DNA from: Gossypium raimondii | Taxonomy: Eukaryota > Streptophyta > Magnoliopsida > Malvales > Malvaceae | Assembly (NCBI RefSeq): GCF_025698545.1 | Contig: NC_068565.1 | Coordinates: 5,642,001 to 5,706,000 of the forward strand | Direction: 5' to 3' | DNA: 64,000 nucleotides | Shown: in pieces, positions 11,455 to 23,103 of the stretch | How positions within the stretch are numbered: the first letter of the stretch is position 1 | How the letters are laid out: each line of letters begins with the position of its first letter | Translations under genes and position numbers: made by a program | The notes under the pieces: model-generated | What the model was told of the DNA's origin: nothing | Seen by the model: the letters and a program-made list of their open reading frames with translations, nothing else | The model's database searches: none

Positions 11455-14049
11455 AATTTAATAAAATAATATATAATTTAATAATATTCTTAATATAATT
11501 ATTTTTAAAATATGAATTAATAAAATCATAACATATAATATTAGAAATATAATATATAACCTACTTTATTATTTTTAAACTTCAATGCATATTTAATGTA
11601 TTAAAATATCATTAGTAAAATAAATAATTTAATTATCTTTTAAATTAAAAAGTAAAAGATTAGAAGTAACAAATAGCTTGAGAATTATATTTTCCATCCA
11701 AACATAATATTCAAATATTAACTTGCGAATTATCTAGCAGATTATCCAAACGTAAAATTTTACATCCAGTTGCAGATTATCTTGTGAAAATTGCTTGTAG
11801 CAATGAGAACGTTTTACAATTGTTTGAACAATCTCCAAGAAATGTTTTGATTTAGGATTATGTGATTCCTATGTTATGTTTTCTTATCACCAAAAAAAAA
11901 TATTATACTAAATAATACAAACACCCTTGGGATCAATGATTATTACAAGCAAAAAAATTCTAAGAAGAACAAAGAAATAGCCGACAAGAAATTAATCTTT
12001 GTTATGAACTAGAAATTAATCTTTGTTATGAACTTTCTCTGAATTACAATGATTTTAGCATCATTGACATTCATTTGAATGTATTTGATTACACAGGATA
12101 ATATGTGAATGTTCAATCTGCTGATGAACAATGTACCAAAGAATCCAAGAGTAAGCGCCGCTACTCTATGATTTGGGATACCATTCCAATGTGACTTATT
12201 ATACATCAACGGTGTTCCATGATTACAAAATGACCGAAAAAAATCAAATATAATATGATGTTTTTATGATTGAGTGAAACATTGAATATCAATTATAGGA
12301 AAAATCAAAACCACAAAATAAATGATCCTATTATCAACAAAAAGGGCTACCCAAAATCAAACCCACTACATTCAACAAATTGTTCTAACTCTGTTACATA
12401 AATCAAATACACAAATAGCAGACAATGAACAATTCTAACCATAACACCATATGGCATTTAATTTCTCCAAAGTGCTACACAAAACCAAACCTATAGAGAC
12501 AGTGAACAGTTCCAACCATAACATAAGAAATACTAGTGTACGACGACATCACATTTCTTTGGATTCATTGGTAACCTTAATAGCTTTTTGAAGATACATA
12601 ATTTATCTTTTTCAAGCAGATTAATCATTCTTAATATGAACTTCTCCAGAACCATTACATGGTTCAAGAAATAACTAATCATTTTAAACACATATTTGCT
12701 TTCATCAACTCTAGAAATTTTGGTCTCCTTGACATGAAATGATAAACAAGAAAGTATAGGTAGTGACTTCAATCCTTTTTCACCATTAGCCTAAACTTCC
12801 ACACAGAATTAAAAAGAAATGTTAGTAGTTTGTATGCTGCAATTTTTTTATATAATTATTGGTAAATGAATAAGAGCACTTAGAGAACTCTTCATACCAG
12901 ATCTAGAATAAAGGTATCTAGATTAGACACATTATGTAGAAACTCCACAAGTCGCACTCATTTCAGATAAGGATATAACAAAACTCTACATCAGACCTAT
13001 GGACCACACAAACTAAAGTAGAAGTAACTAAATGCCATTGGTTAGATATTATGAAATTAAGTAAAGTTAATGGTAAAATAAAAGCTACTAAATACCCTTG
13101 TTTTAATATTTTGTTCTCTGCATTTTGGCTGTAGCCATTCTTACAAGAAATTAACTGAACCAATGAAAATTAAAAAAAAAAAAATTAGATGCAATCAATG
13201 GTATAAATGAACACCCAAGATTCCAACACTAGGAAACATGTATACTACGAAACATCAATTCTATAGATGAAATTAATGATATAAATGAAACATATAGTAA
13301 AAAAAAATTATACATATCAAACCTTAGAAAGATCAACAGAGTTTAGAATCAATAATTTAAAGCGAACAAATTACTGTTTTAAGCACACAAAGCCCATTAA
13401 AGCATTAACAACTTCAGCTAAAATTACATAATTCGATGTCATAACATACACTAAACTAAAATGAAGAACTTGTGAATCCAAAATGATAGTAAGTTTAAGT
13501 TAGCAGACACCAAACGGAGTTTCTAAGAAAGCCAAAGGGCATTAAAACCAAAGCCAAGACAAAAATAATAAAATACCCAACTATAGAAGCAAACCCCAAA
13601 ATACAAAATAGAAACCCTTCCTGGAAATTAATTAGATAGTGAACGTATAAAAGGCGAGAGAGAGTTTTATCTGAAATCCCACTTTTATTTTCCTCTTAAA
13701 ACCTGTACAGATCTAGGGCATTTGAAATTTGGGTCCGAATTAAAACTTACAAGTTCTTGGATCCTGCGAGATTACCCGAAAAATATTTCACTTCATTTTT
13801 TTCAATGGATTAAGCTATCAAGAATTTCCAATTTTGTCAATATATTGAACAGAAAAAGAGTTGAAGAAGAAGAGAAAACACATGTTGGATTTGGAGGAAA
13901 TAGGATTAAAAAAAGGTTTAAATTGATAAGTTGGGAATTTGTTGATATTACAGTGGAAGAAAGAAGCATGAAAAAGAAAAGGAAAAGATTTCAGACGTGA
14001 GAAAGAAATGATATTGGCGAGGGTAAATTTGAAAGCTTTAGCTAATTTG
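11455..14049. other. AT-rich DNA with no recognised gene
   Basis: The region is long, AT-rich and holds only short open frames. One minus-strand frame at 12009-12209 encodes MMYNKSHWNGIPNHRVAAL, which looks more protein-like than its surroundings and could be an exon or fragment of a small gene, but I do not recognise it. A 21-bp tandem duplication (AGAAATTAATCTTTGTTATGA, twice) lies at about 11987-12032. A basic, lysine/arginine-rich frame at 13722-14000 is probably chance. Confidence 0.45.
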
Positions 14050-15424
14050 TTACACTAATTCATGATCTGGCATGTACAGAATGAAATCTTCATTCTCAAT
14101 TCTACGAGAATTTTTATGAAACTCTTTCATTTGCTTCTCTTTGATGGAAGTTTTATTTTTCGAGAATGTTTCCTAATTTTTGGCCTAATTCTTCTTCTAA
14201 TGATTGATTCAACCTCTGATCAAAAAGATATACTTTGGTTATATTTTATCTCTTCAACAAGTTTAGTAATGAGCATAACAGCCCGATTGTTCCGATGGAG
14301 AGAAGAACCTATGATGAAATTTCTAAACGAACAATTTCAACGAAATCTTTCAATTTCTTATTTTACTATGTTCAAATCTATGTATTCCTCTATCCGTAGA
14401 GTACATTAATTGTACAGAAATGGCTATAGTAGAGTTTCTGTTATTTGTATTAACAGCTACTCTAAGAGGAATGTTTTTATGCGGTGCTAATGATTTAATA
14501 GCTATATTTGTAGCTCCAGAATGTTTCAATTTATGCTCCTACCTATTATTTGGATATACTAAGAAAGATGTAGGGTCTAATGAGGCTATTACAAAATATT
14601 TACTCATGGGTGGAGCCAGCTTTTCTATTTTGGTTCATGGTTTCTCTTGGCTATATGGTTCATCTGGGGGAGAGATCGAGCTTCAAGAAATAGTGAATGG
14701 TCTTATCAATACACAAATGTATAACTCCCTAGAAATTTCAATTGCGCTTATATTCATCACTGTAGGAATTGGTTCAAGCTTTCCCCAGCCCCTTCTCATC
14801 AATGGGCTTCTGACGTATATGAAAGAGTGCAGTTCGTTCGATAAATTCCTACCTCTCTATCTATCTCTAAGATGTTTAGATTTTTCAAAAAATCCATGGA
14901 CATGCAGAAGAGAAATGTTATCCCCACTCAGACCAAGACATAACTTTGACTTTGACTTTGACTTTGACTTTGACTTTGACTTGTTCAAATAACAATTAAG
15001 GTGAAGCAGGGTCAGGAATAACGATTCTCTTTATGATAAACAGATTTATTTTGCAAGTTCGTTGTTACGAGTAGCCTACAAAGGATTAGACTAATGACGT
15101 ATACAATACTTGAATTCTCGATGTAGATGTTACATAGTTGGTTCTCATCCTTTAGAGGATACGAGTGTAAGAAGAGCATCCGTCGACAAAAGGATCACCC
15201 CAAGATGATCATCTCATGGCTATTGAGAATGAATCAAATCAGATGGTTCTATTTCTCAATCTTTCTGACTTGCTCTTACGGAACCAAAGTCGAAAAGATT
15301 GAGAAAAATCAGTCATTCACAACCACCGATGAAGGATTTATTGAAAAGTTAAGAATTAGTAATTCATTTTAGAAATCGAATGGGTTCGATCTTATACATA
15401 CGCGAGAAAGATAATTAAAAAAAA
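14050..15424 (+). pseudogene. ndhB: Plastid ndhB insertion (NUPT): exon 1 and group II intron, decayed
   Basis: The stretch from the start codon at 14062 (MIWHVQNE, later [10 protein letters not shown], then [10 protein letters not shown] and [18 protein letters not shown]) is the first exon of plastid ndhB, a subunit of the chloroplast NDH complex. Exon 1 spans about 14062-14826 (765 bp here; 777 bp is usual from memory). The group II intron starts with GTGCAGTTCG at 14827 and runs to about 15424. Exon 2 is missing. Small deletions and single-base changes interrupt the frame around 14310-14420 and near 14780, so no functional protein is possible. Within the intron a TTTGAC hexamer is repeated about six times (14943-14982). 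Unlike the AT-rich flanks, the base composition is plastid-like. Nuclear insertion is inferred from the nuclear genes on both sides. Confidence 0.93.
14943..14982 (+). repeat. TTTGAC hexamer microsatellite inside the plastid insertion
   Basis: About six uninterrupted copies of TTTGAC lie within the ndhB intron portion of the plastid insertion. The plastid intron, as I recall it, has only two or three such copies at this point, so the array probably grew after transfer to the nucleus. Confidence 0.7.
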
Positions 15425-15546
15425 AGAAAGAAGATACAACCAATCAAACAATGGTTTAGTGATGGGCCCATTGAATTGAGCTGTAATGCATTGGTATTAC
15501 AGCCAACCAAACATGCTGTAAGTTTTTTTCTAATGTTTTTGTTTAT

Positions 15547-16060
15547 TGTGATTTTTGAAGTCCCCTGCTTCATCCGAAATTGATTTCAGGTATGAATCAT
15601 TACTTAAACTTTGTATTTGCCTTTTCATTTCTGTTTTTAGTTTCAAATATATGCCTTTTGACTTGTATTTCAGTGGGTTTATTTTATGGTTTTTGGTTTC
15701 AGGTTTAGAAATCATTGTTTCATTTTGTGTTTCAAATATGTGGATCTCAGTTTGGTTGTGATTTTTGTTTATTTGTGGTTTACTTTCGTGAGAGAGAAAC
15801 CTTAAGTTTTTATCTGTCGTTTGTGATGTTTGTGATTTTTGAAACCCTTGCTTCATTGGAGACTAATTTTAGGTATGAATCATTACTTGAACTTTTCCTT
15901 TTTCATCTCTGTTTTAGTTTCAAATCATTGCTTCTTTACTTGTGGGTTTTTGCTAAGGTTTTTTTTTTCAGCTTTAGAAATCACTGTTTCGTTCCTTCTT
16001 TCAAATCTATGGATCTCGGTTCAGTTCTTCTTTTTGTTTGAGTGTCGTCTACTATATGAT
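15547..16060 (+). repeat. Two-copy tandem repeat, unit about 270-285 bp
   Basis: The first copy (from about 15547) and second copy (from about 15831) align in order over TGTGATTTTTGAA, CTTCAT, GGTATGAATCATTACTT, GTTTTAGTTTCAAAT, TTTAGAAATCA and TGGATCTC. Spacing shrinks from 284 to about 269 bp through small indels, so the duplication is not recent. No protein family is recognised in it. Confidence 0.6.
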
Positions 16061-16164
16061 GTTCTTTTATTTTTCGGATTGTTTGTTTCCACCTGTTTTA
16101 AGATTATAACTTAGGTTGTGGCTAATTTCTTTGAAATGTTTGCTTAGCAGTACACTGTTTGGAT

Positions 16165-16340
16165 TCTTATGTTTAGGGATGGGGGTTAGGGTTAGAGTTT
16201 GGGGTTGTGGTGTGTAGTCGGGGGGTTGGGGATTGGGGTTGTGTTTTATCACTGTGGGTTATGAGGTTGTAGTATTTAGCGGTGTGGGTGGGTTTGGGGA
16301 TGTGGCCTTGGTGCTTGGGGTGTTTTGTAGTGAGGCGTTT
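16165..16340 (+). repeat. G-rich, telomere-like degenerate repeat
   Basis: The plus strand is rich in runs of three to six G with intervening T and A, including GGGGGTTAGGGTTAG and GGGGGGTTGGGGATTGGGG. It resembles degenerate interstitial telomere sequence and could form G-quadruplexes. Whether it is a real telomeric relic or simple drift in a G/T-rich tract cannot be told by reading. Confidence 0.4.
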
Positions 16341-16961
16341 GGTAGTGGGTTAAATGAATCTCATATGGGGCTTTTGGTGCGCAATAATCATGGGTTTTCA
16401 TCCGCCGCTCGTAACATATGGAGTAAATCTATTGGCTTGAGTTAATTTTTGTCCCTCCTCATTTAACTTTTGTTCGTGTTGCAATTTTTAATGCATTATG
16501 ATTTTACCTTAAAATCATCAATATTACGAAACGCATAAATACTTGACTATTTCTTTTTCATCCAAAATATACATCTATATATATATATATATGTATTTCA
16601 ATTTCAAAGTAAAATGAGTTGTGGTGTATACAGGAGTTTATTAAAAATGGTTTGATTCTTGAATACGGTCTGGTATTCTTATAAAAAGGAATATCAGTTT
16701 CGAGGGAAGCCCAATTCATAATATTTTTTCACTGGGCCAGAAATAATTTCAGTAGAATTTAGGCCAGGTTTGAGTTATTGGGTCAAACTAATTCCGATTT
16801 CATACCAGGCATTTCGCCAACGCTGCGTTTTGTTCATAGCGCTCATTTCTTTGGTCTCGCTCGAAATTTACCGCGTAGCATTGCACATAGAGTGTTTGAT
16901 AAAATCACCCAGCGAATCGAGCTTGAGCTTGGGTATACTCCGCACCTGAAAACTCGAAAAA

Positions 16962-18439
16962 ATGCAACGGTTAGCATCAAGAATCACCGTTACCGCGAAA
17001 GTTTCCTCGTCACTAAGAACTATCATCCTGAAAGAAACACCTTCTTCTTCTTGGCTTTCAATTCGCTGCTTCTCTGCCTTCTCCTCGCAGCAACGTGTCA
17101 CGGAAAAAGAAGCAATCCCAGGAGATTTATTGAAATGGGGTTCGCTCGGTTTTTGCAGGACTTCGAGATTTGCATCTGGGTTCAAGCCTTTAGAACCCAA
17201 GCCATTGTATTCCATCATGGATTTGAACAGAGCAAAGAACCGTTCACCTGAGGACCTTGCTTCTATTTGGGATGATGTAATATACCCAATTACTGACTTT
17301 TTCTTTCCCTTTTCATTTTTATGTCGTTAATATGAAAAAACAAATTGATTAAGCAATTTTTTTTATGTTCAGTATCACTTGGGAAGAGGTCATATTGGGT
17401 TGACCATGAAGGCAAAACTTTACCGTTTATTGGAACAAAGAGGCTCAGATTGGTAATCCATTTGATTCCATTGTTTATGTTGTTACATACACGTTGGGTT
17501 TCATACTTCTTACTAGTCTCACTTCTATCTGTCTTTGCAGCCGGTATTTTGTCGTTCCTTTGTGGAGAGGAAGTGGTTATACAACAATGTTTGGTCAAGG
17601 TTTGTTATCTGATCGGTAGTCTTCGAACTTTTTTCATATTGTTTTTATGTGACAATTGATTTATTTTGCGGTGGTTGACTTGTCTTGCTTGTGATCTATA
17701 TAACCGATTATTCAACTTAGGCAAAATGCTTTCTATACTACAATGCTTATAATCATGATATGGTTTATTGAATCATGCCTGTTATAGCAATAAATTTTTA
17801 TTAAGAAACAAGCTAGTTTAGAGCCTTAATTGTTAACAAGTTCGTCATTCTCGACCATACTTTTGGTTTGATACTATATAACATCATGGCTTTTGCAGTT
17901 GGGAAAGAGTAAGAGTTTCTATCTATTGGCCATTCTTGTACATGCTGATCGGAACCAGGAATCCAATTAGGGTTATTTGCTATAATGAACAGTGCTAAAT
18001 ACTAATGTTGTCATGCATTAGGCTCTCCATTAGATTTTTTTGATGGCATATGCCATTGAAGTATACAATCAAATTTTGCATTCTTCCACAAACTTGTTTG
18101 TTTGCTTAAATGTTTATTCAAAATTTTCTTGCAGTGCAATTGCCATACATGCTTTTCACTGGTCTCGAAGATTATAAAGCAAGAGGAACTCAAGCATCTC
18201 CTTACTTCACTGCATCCTTTTACACAGAATTTGCGGAAAGCAAGGACTTGGTACTTATCCGTGGAGATATTGTTTTCACCAGCAAACTTACTGATGAGGA
18301 AGCAAAGTGGCTCTTGGAAACCACTCAATCTTTTTATCTTAATGATGTGAGGTACAAGCTGGTTGAATGTTTCAATAAAGAACCACGGGATTTTGAGTTT
18401 AAGGATGTCTTACGAGCTTTAGACATGCCCATTCTGTAA
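16962..18439 (+). CDS. ATP11: Mitochondrial F1-ATPase assembly factor ATP11/ATPAF1 (four exons)
   Basis: ATP11 is a matrix chaperone that binds free F1 beta subunits and hands them into the alpha3-beta3 hexamer of mitochondrial ATP synthase. Exons 16962-17276, 17373-17452, 17541-17599 and 18135-18439 join in frame through GT-AG introns to give 252 aa. The first 50 or so residues are rich in Ser, Arg and Leu with no acidic cluster, as expected for a matrix presequence. Conserved blocks follow: SPEDLASIWDDYHLGRGH, GSDCRYFVVPLWRGSG, FTGLEDYKARGTQA and the C-terminal YLNDVRYKLVE...ALDMPIL. Family assignment is from memory of ATP11 proteins. The length agrees with plant members without their longest presequences. 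No defect was seen. Confidence 0.92.
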
Positions 18440-19904
18440 CTTCTTAAAATGATATATTTTTGAATTGTAGTGCTTCATTTTGAAGAAGTGAAGCAATAAT
18501 GTCTCTAAAAATTGTTTTTCTAGACACTACTTGTTTCATTTTCAAGAAATTATTTAAATCCTCTCCGGGAGAGAGGACAGTCTTGAGATTATTTGTTGTG
18601 TTCTTGTGAGAAATATTGAAGAGAGATTATTTTGTGAGGCATTTTACTTAGAGAGATACAGATCTTACACTTTTTGTCTCCCATTTAAATGATATCAACG
18701 AATTAATCGTACTTTTTATACATCAGATTGTATCAATTTATGTATTGTGAGTTGAAGTTTTCTTCAACCACATAGTAAAAGTTAATTACGTTTCGGGTTG
18801 TTTACATTTTGGTTTTGGTGGTGCATATTCATTATCTACAAACATCTAATTAGAATGATCGAAAATACCATGAAGCGTGAAACATAATAACAGTTGAAGT
18901 TTTACTTCTCTTTCGGTTTTAGACAACTATACAAACAATCCCGTGAATAGAAATCAATACTAAACATTTGTTATGCTATATTTCTATGTTTGGTTTTACC
19001 AAAAAAGGTATGAACAGGTAATATAATATTCTTTGGATGAATTATGTTATTTTACTTGTTTTATTAGTTCTAGCTATAGGGAGCATAGAAATAAACTGAA
19101 AGATCTTGGCTGAAGCTGGTTCTCTTCTAGTTCGTTAAAAACCTATACATGTGAAGGAACCTCTTTATGAGTATAGGCCATTTTTGACTACCAGCATTTG
19201 TTAAGTAGGGATTGTTAAAGCCTTTACTTGTGAAGGAACCTCTGTATGAGAATTAGGTCATCTTTGATTGTCAACAGTAGTTAAGTAGAAACTGGAGTTG
19301 TTAAGGTATCCATATGACAAATGAGAAGCAACGGCAACATTCTATAAGTAGGAAGTAGGAACTACCATATGACAGTGAATATTTCTTACATTTAGGACGT
19401 AAAAGTGCTTTTGGGCAGCAAAAGCAATCCCAAACACACGAAAGCACTTTTAAAAAGTGCTTATGAACCTATCATGAGAAGCCAGAAAATTGGTGTGGTG
19501 GCTTATAGAGTTTGGGACGAAAAAGTACTTAAATGTACATAATCAAATTTTCATTTACCCAACTAATAACACTTTACTGCTTTCTTTCTTGTTTAGGTTT
19601 GAGGAAACAAAAATACTCTTTAAATTGTAGTTTAATGAGTTCCTTTAAATTGTAAGATATATTTTTATACTCTTTAAATTCCACACATGCATTGATTTAA
19701 TAGTTATTGTTATTGTATTACTAAAAGTAATTGTTATTATATTATTAATAATATCTAAAATATGTTTTATATATTTAAATTAAATATTTTAAATAAGTTA
19801 TATTAATTATTTAAAAGATAATTTATAATTTATATATCATTATATTAAATCATTTAGATTAATTATTTTTTACTTTCAAACATTATATCCAAAATGAACA
19901 TTTT
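18440..19904. other. 3' flank of ATP11 and intergenic DNA
   Basis: The first few hundred bases should carry the ATP11 3' untranslated region. A two-copy tandem repeat of about 90 bp lies at 19120-19310; both copies carry TGTGAAGGAACCTCT and GTTAAGTAG. At about 19400-19530 an AAAAGTGCTTTT palindrome appears with its inverted copy AAAGCACTTTT, typical of a small MITE. The remainder is AT-rich. Confidence 0.5.
19400..19530. mobile_element. Possible MITE with AAAAGTGCTTTT ends
   Basis: Repeated and inverted forms of AAAAGTGCTTTT lie close together (AAAAGTGCTTTTGGGCAG, then GAAAGCACTTTTAAAAAGTGC). A later GTTTGGGACGAAAAAGTACTT partly repeats the start. This is typical of short hAT-like elements in dicots. 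Boundaries are approximate and no target duplication was identified. Confidence 0.35.
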
Positions 19905-21680
19905 AACTTTCAACTGCAGGGTATTTGCAGACAATTCGTGAAGGATTTTTCAATAATTGCTTCACCGTTAACAAAATTATTGCAGAAAGATATTAGATTT
20001 TTATAGTCTGAAAAGTGTTATCAGAGTTTTGATAAGTTGAAAGTCATGTTGATCGAAGCTCCAGTTTTAACACAACTAGAATCCGAGAAAGAATTCATTG
20101 TTTATAGTGATGCTTCGCTCAGCGGATTAGGTTGCGTTTTAATGCAAGAAGGTAGGGTTATTGCTTATGCTTCTAAGTAGTTGAAACCACATGAGAAAAA
20201 CTATCCAAGACACGATTTAGAGTTGACAGTGGTTGTCTTTGCTTTTGAAGATCTGACGACACTACTTGTACGGAGAGAAATGTCACATGTATATCGATTA
20301 TAAAACTTTGAAATATTTGATGACTCAGAAAGAATTGAACTTCAGACAACGTAGATTGCTTGAACTGTTAAAGGATTATGATTTGGTGATTGACTACCAT
20401 CCGAGTAAAGCTAATGTTGTAATTGATGCCTAAGTCGGAAATCTTTGTTCGCATTGAGGGCGATGAATGCTTAGTTAATTTTGGAACGTGACAGTTCTAT
20501 TCTAACCGAGCCAAGGGCTAGACCACTATTCTTTCAAAGAATTCAAGAGTTGCAAAAAAGATGAATCCAAATTTTTTAGCTAAACAAAACCAGATTCAGA
20601 ATAGCTAGACCATTGAATTCCGTGTTGGTAGTGATAATGATCTATATTTCCAAAATCGGATATGTGGGTCGAATGACTCTGATTTTAAGCAAAACATTCT
20701 ATAGGAGGCTCATAATAGCGTTTATTCGATACATCCTAGTAGCATCAAAATATATAATGACTTGAAATAGAGTTATTGGTGGCCGAAAATAAAACGGGAG
20801 ATTTCAGAGTTTGTATCGAAATGTTTGGTATGTCAGCAGGTTAAGGCTGAACACCAAGTACCATCAGTATTGCTTGAACCTATTATGACCCCTGAGTCGA
20901 AATGGGAACGAGTTACAATAGATTTCGTATCAGAAATACTGTTAACTTTGAAAATGAAAGATTCGATCTGGGTAATTGTTGACAGATTAACGAAATCAGC
21001 TCAATTTATTCTGATCTGAATAGATTATTCACTTGAGAAACTTGTTGAATTGTATGTTGTTGAGATTTTTAGATTGCATGGTGTGCTGCTATTCATAATT
21101 TTTGATCGTGATCCGAGATTTATTTTTAGGTCTTGGGGTAAGTTACAAGAACTTTTGGGCACGAAACTGAACTTCAGTATAACTTTCCATCATCAGACTA
21201 ACGTACAGTCAGAACAAGTTATTCAAATCCTAGAAAATATGTTGCGATGTTGTGTTATTGAATTTGAAGGTCGCTGGGAGAAATTCTTTCCTTTAGATGA
21301 GTTTACCTATAACAACAACTTTCAGTCCAACATTAAAATGACACCGTTCGAGGCTTTATACAGACGTAAATGCAGAACTTCGTTATACTGGTAAGAATTG
21401 AGTGAAAGAAAGTTAGTCGGGACATATTTGATAAGAGAAATAGAAGATAAAGTTTGTATTATTTGAGATTGTTTGAAAGTCGCTTCTGACTATCAGAAAT
21501 CATATGCAAACTTGAAATGGAAAGATATCGAGTTTCAAGTGAGTGATAGAGTGTTTTTGAAAGTCTTCTCGCGGAAAAAAGTGCTACGGTTCGACAGAAA
21601 ATGAAAGTTTAGTCCAAGATTTATTGAGCCATACAAAATTATCGAGAGAACTGATCCTGTGGCATACATACTATTAAAAA
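19905..21680 (+). mobile_element. Ty3/gypsy pol fragment (end of RT, RNase H, integrase)
   Basis: The translated plus strand shows, in order, the end of a gypsy reverse transcriptase (RQFVKDFSIIASPLTKLL), an RNase H block (YSDASLSGLGCVLMQ), an integrase zinc region with CLVCQQVKAEH and catalytic-core fragments (WVIVDRLTKSAQFI). The chromodomain-side end (RFIEPYKIIERTDPVAY) comes last. The copy is old and broken, with many interruptions in frame, and has no recognisable LTRs. It stops where a different element begins near 21680. Confidence 0.85.
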
Positions 21681-23103
21681 CTTGCCATTGATAGTTATTA
21701 AAAACACTAGCCACAGTAGTAGGTTTCGTACAACTACCTTTGTAGGTTTCATTCTCATAACTTGGCACTGATAGTTATTCAGTGTCATCTACTCAATAAA
21801 TTCTTAGGCTACCACAGGTGTCTATTATATTCAATGTTCCACCAACTGCTTGATCAGTTATCTGTTTAGTCGAGGGATTCAAACGGTTGTAAAATGTTTG
21901 AACTTGTAACCACAAAGGTAATCAATGATGAGGACACATTCTCAAAAGATCCTTAAATCTCTCTCTTGCATCATACAATGTCTCAAGCTCAAATTGAGCA
22001 AAATAAGAGAAATCATTCTTCAACTTGGTTGTTTTGGCCAATAGAAAATACTTCAACAGAAATTTTTTAATCATTTGAGCCCAAGCGGTGATGGAACCTC
22101 GTGGAAGTGAATTCAACCACTGTTTTGCCTTGTTCCTCAAACTTGTTCCTCAAAGAGAATGAGAATAGCCGTAAACGTTTGACATCATCAGTAATGCCAT
22201 TGATCTTGAATGTGTCGCAGATATCCAGAAAGCTAGCGAAATGAGTATTTGGATCTTCATCTTACAACCAATCGAACTGAACATACTGTTGCACCATCTA
22301 AATTATGTTCGGCTTAATGTCAAAATTGTTTGTAGCAATAGTCAATCTGACAATACTTGAATCAACCCTAATTAGAATGGACTTAGCATAGTCATGCATA
22401 GTCCGAAGAGCAGGACGTATAGGAAGTTGTTGATTACTAGGATTATTATCCATCTCCACTATACTGTCCTTTTGCTATTGACCGTCTACTAAGATCTGTT
22501 GACCTTCCTTTGCTTCTCTAACTTCTCTCTGATTAACGCAAGTAGTTTTTCCGATCTTATTGTAAAAAATTAATGGTTCCAATATGTAGCATTTAGTCAT
22601 AAACCAAGGGAACCTGTAGGAATTAAACAAAAGAAAAATTAGAATGTAAAAAATAAAATAAAATAAATATTAAAGTAAAGATAAAAAATGGTTAAATTAA
22701 TAGAAATAAAGTTTTCCTAATATTATAGTCTCGGACAACAACTCAAAAAATTTGATGTCCACGAAACTTACTAAAAAGTTGACTAAGGTAAGTGCAATTA
22801 TCAATTAATAGTATTGCTACAATGAGCAAATATATTGTTCTCACTTAGACTAAAAATGCAAGTAATTACCATCTTTCTTTAACCGAATAATTCGAGTGAT
22901 TGATTAAAAATTGAAATTAACTATATTAATTAACTAACGAACACGACAAAGAACAAAATACGAAAATAATTGATTAACAACCAAGAAGCGAAACAATACC
23001 CAGGAAAGAATCCGCCTAGATTTCCTTTGTCACTATCAATCTAAATTACGCAAATTCTTTACTTAGTTCACTGATCCGTAGAAATTCCTAAATTATGCAA
23101 ATA
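21681..23103 (-). mobile_element. Athila/Tat-like gypsy gag fragment and leader
   Basis: On the minus strand, 21922-22140 encodes KAKQWLNSLPRGSITAW and ELETLYDARERFKDLLRMCP, the retrotransposon gag signature of Athila/Tat-type gypsy elements. More degraded gag-like sequence continues to about 22560, then AT-rich leader or LTR-like DNA runs to 23103. There the unit is cut by a 6-kb insertion and seems to resume at 29114. It is broken and old. Confidence 0.75.

Larger units (their letters stand above)
8749..15522. mobile_element. Composite region bounded by 20-bp inverted repeats
   Basis: Positions 8749-8768 read CTTAGAGCACGTTTGGTTGG. The reverse complement of 15503-15522 reads CTTACAGCATGTTTGGTTGG, an 18/20 match. 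The left end continues with repeated GTTTGGTT...GAATAGAAT and GCTGTAAT motifs, and the right end with ATTACAGC motifs. This is the form of a DNA transposon or large MITE. Inside lie a complete small LTR element (9062-11449) and a plastid insertion (about 14050-15424), so the original element is buried or the two ends belong to separate copies. Target duplication is unclear (TTA on the left, TAA on the right). No transposase was recognised. Confidence 0.45.
15523..16961. other. Tandem duplication and G-rich DNA upstream of ATP11
   Basis: Two imperfect copies of a roughly 270-285-bp unit lie in tandem, the first from about 15547 and the second from about 15831. Both carry TGTGATTTTTGAA, GGTATGAATCATTACTT and TTTAGAAATCA in the same order. 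A G-rich stretch with telomere-like GGGTTAGGGTTAG follows at 16165-16340. A TA microsatellite lies at about 16575-16592. The ATP11 promoter must lie in the last few hundred bases, but no clear core motif was identified. Confidence 0.55.

Noticed and set aside
15127-15372. Open frame MLHSWFSSFRGY... as a possible gene
   Set aside because: It is translated plastid ndhB group II intron sequence within the plastid insertion.
16778-17251. Longer open frame overlapping ATP11 exon 1 in another frame
   Set aside because: The ATP11 frame is the one that continues through all introns and matches the family; the other is a shadow.
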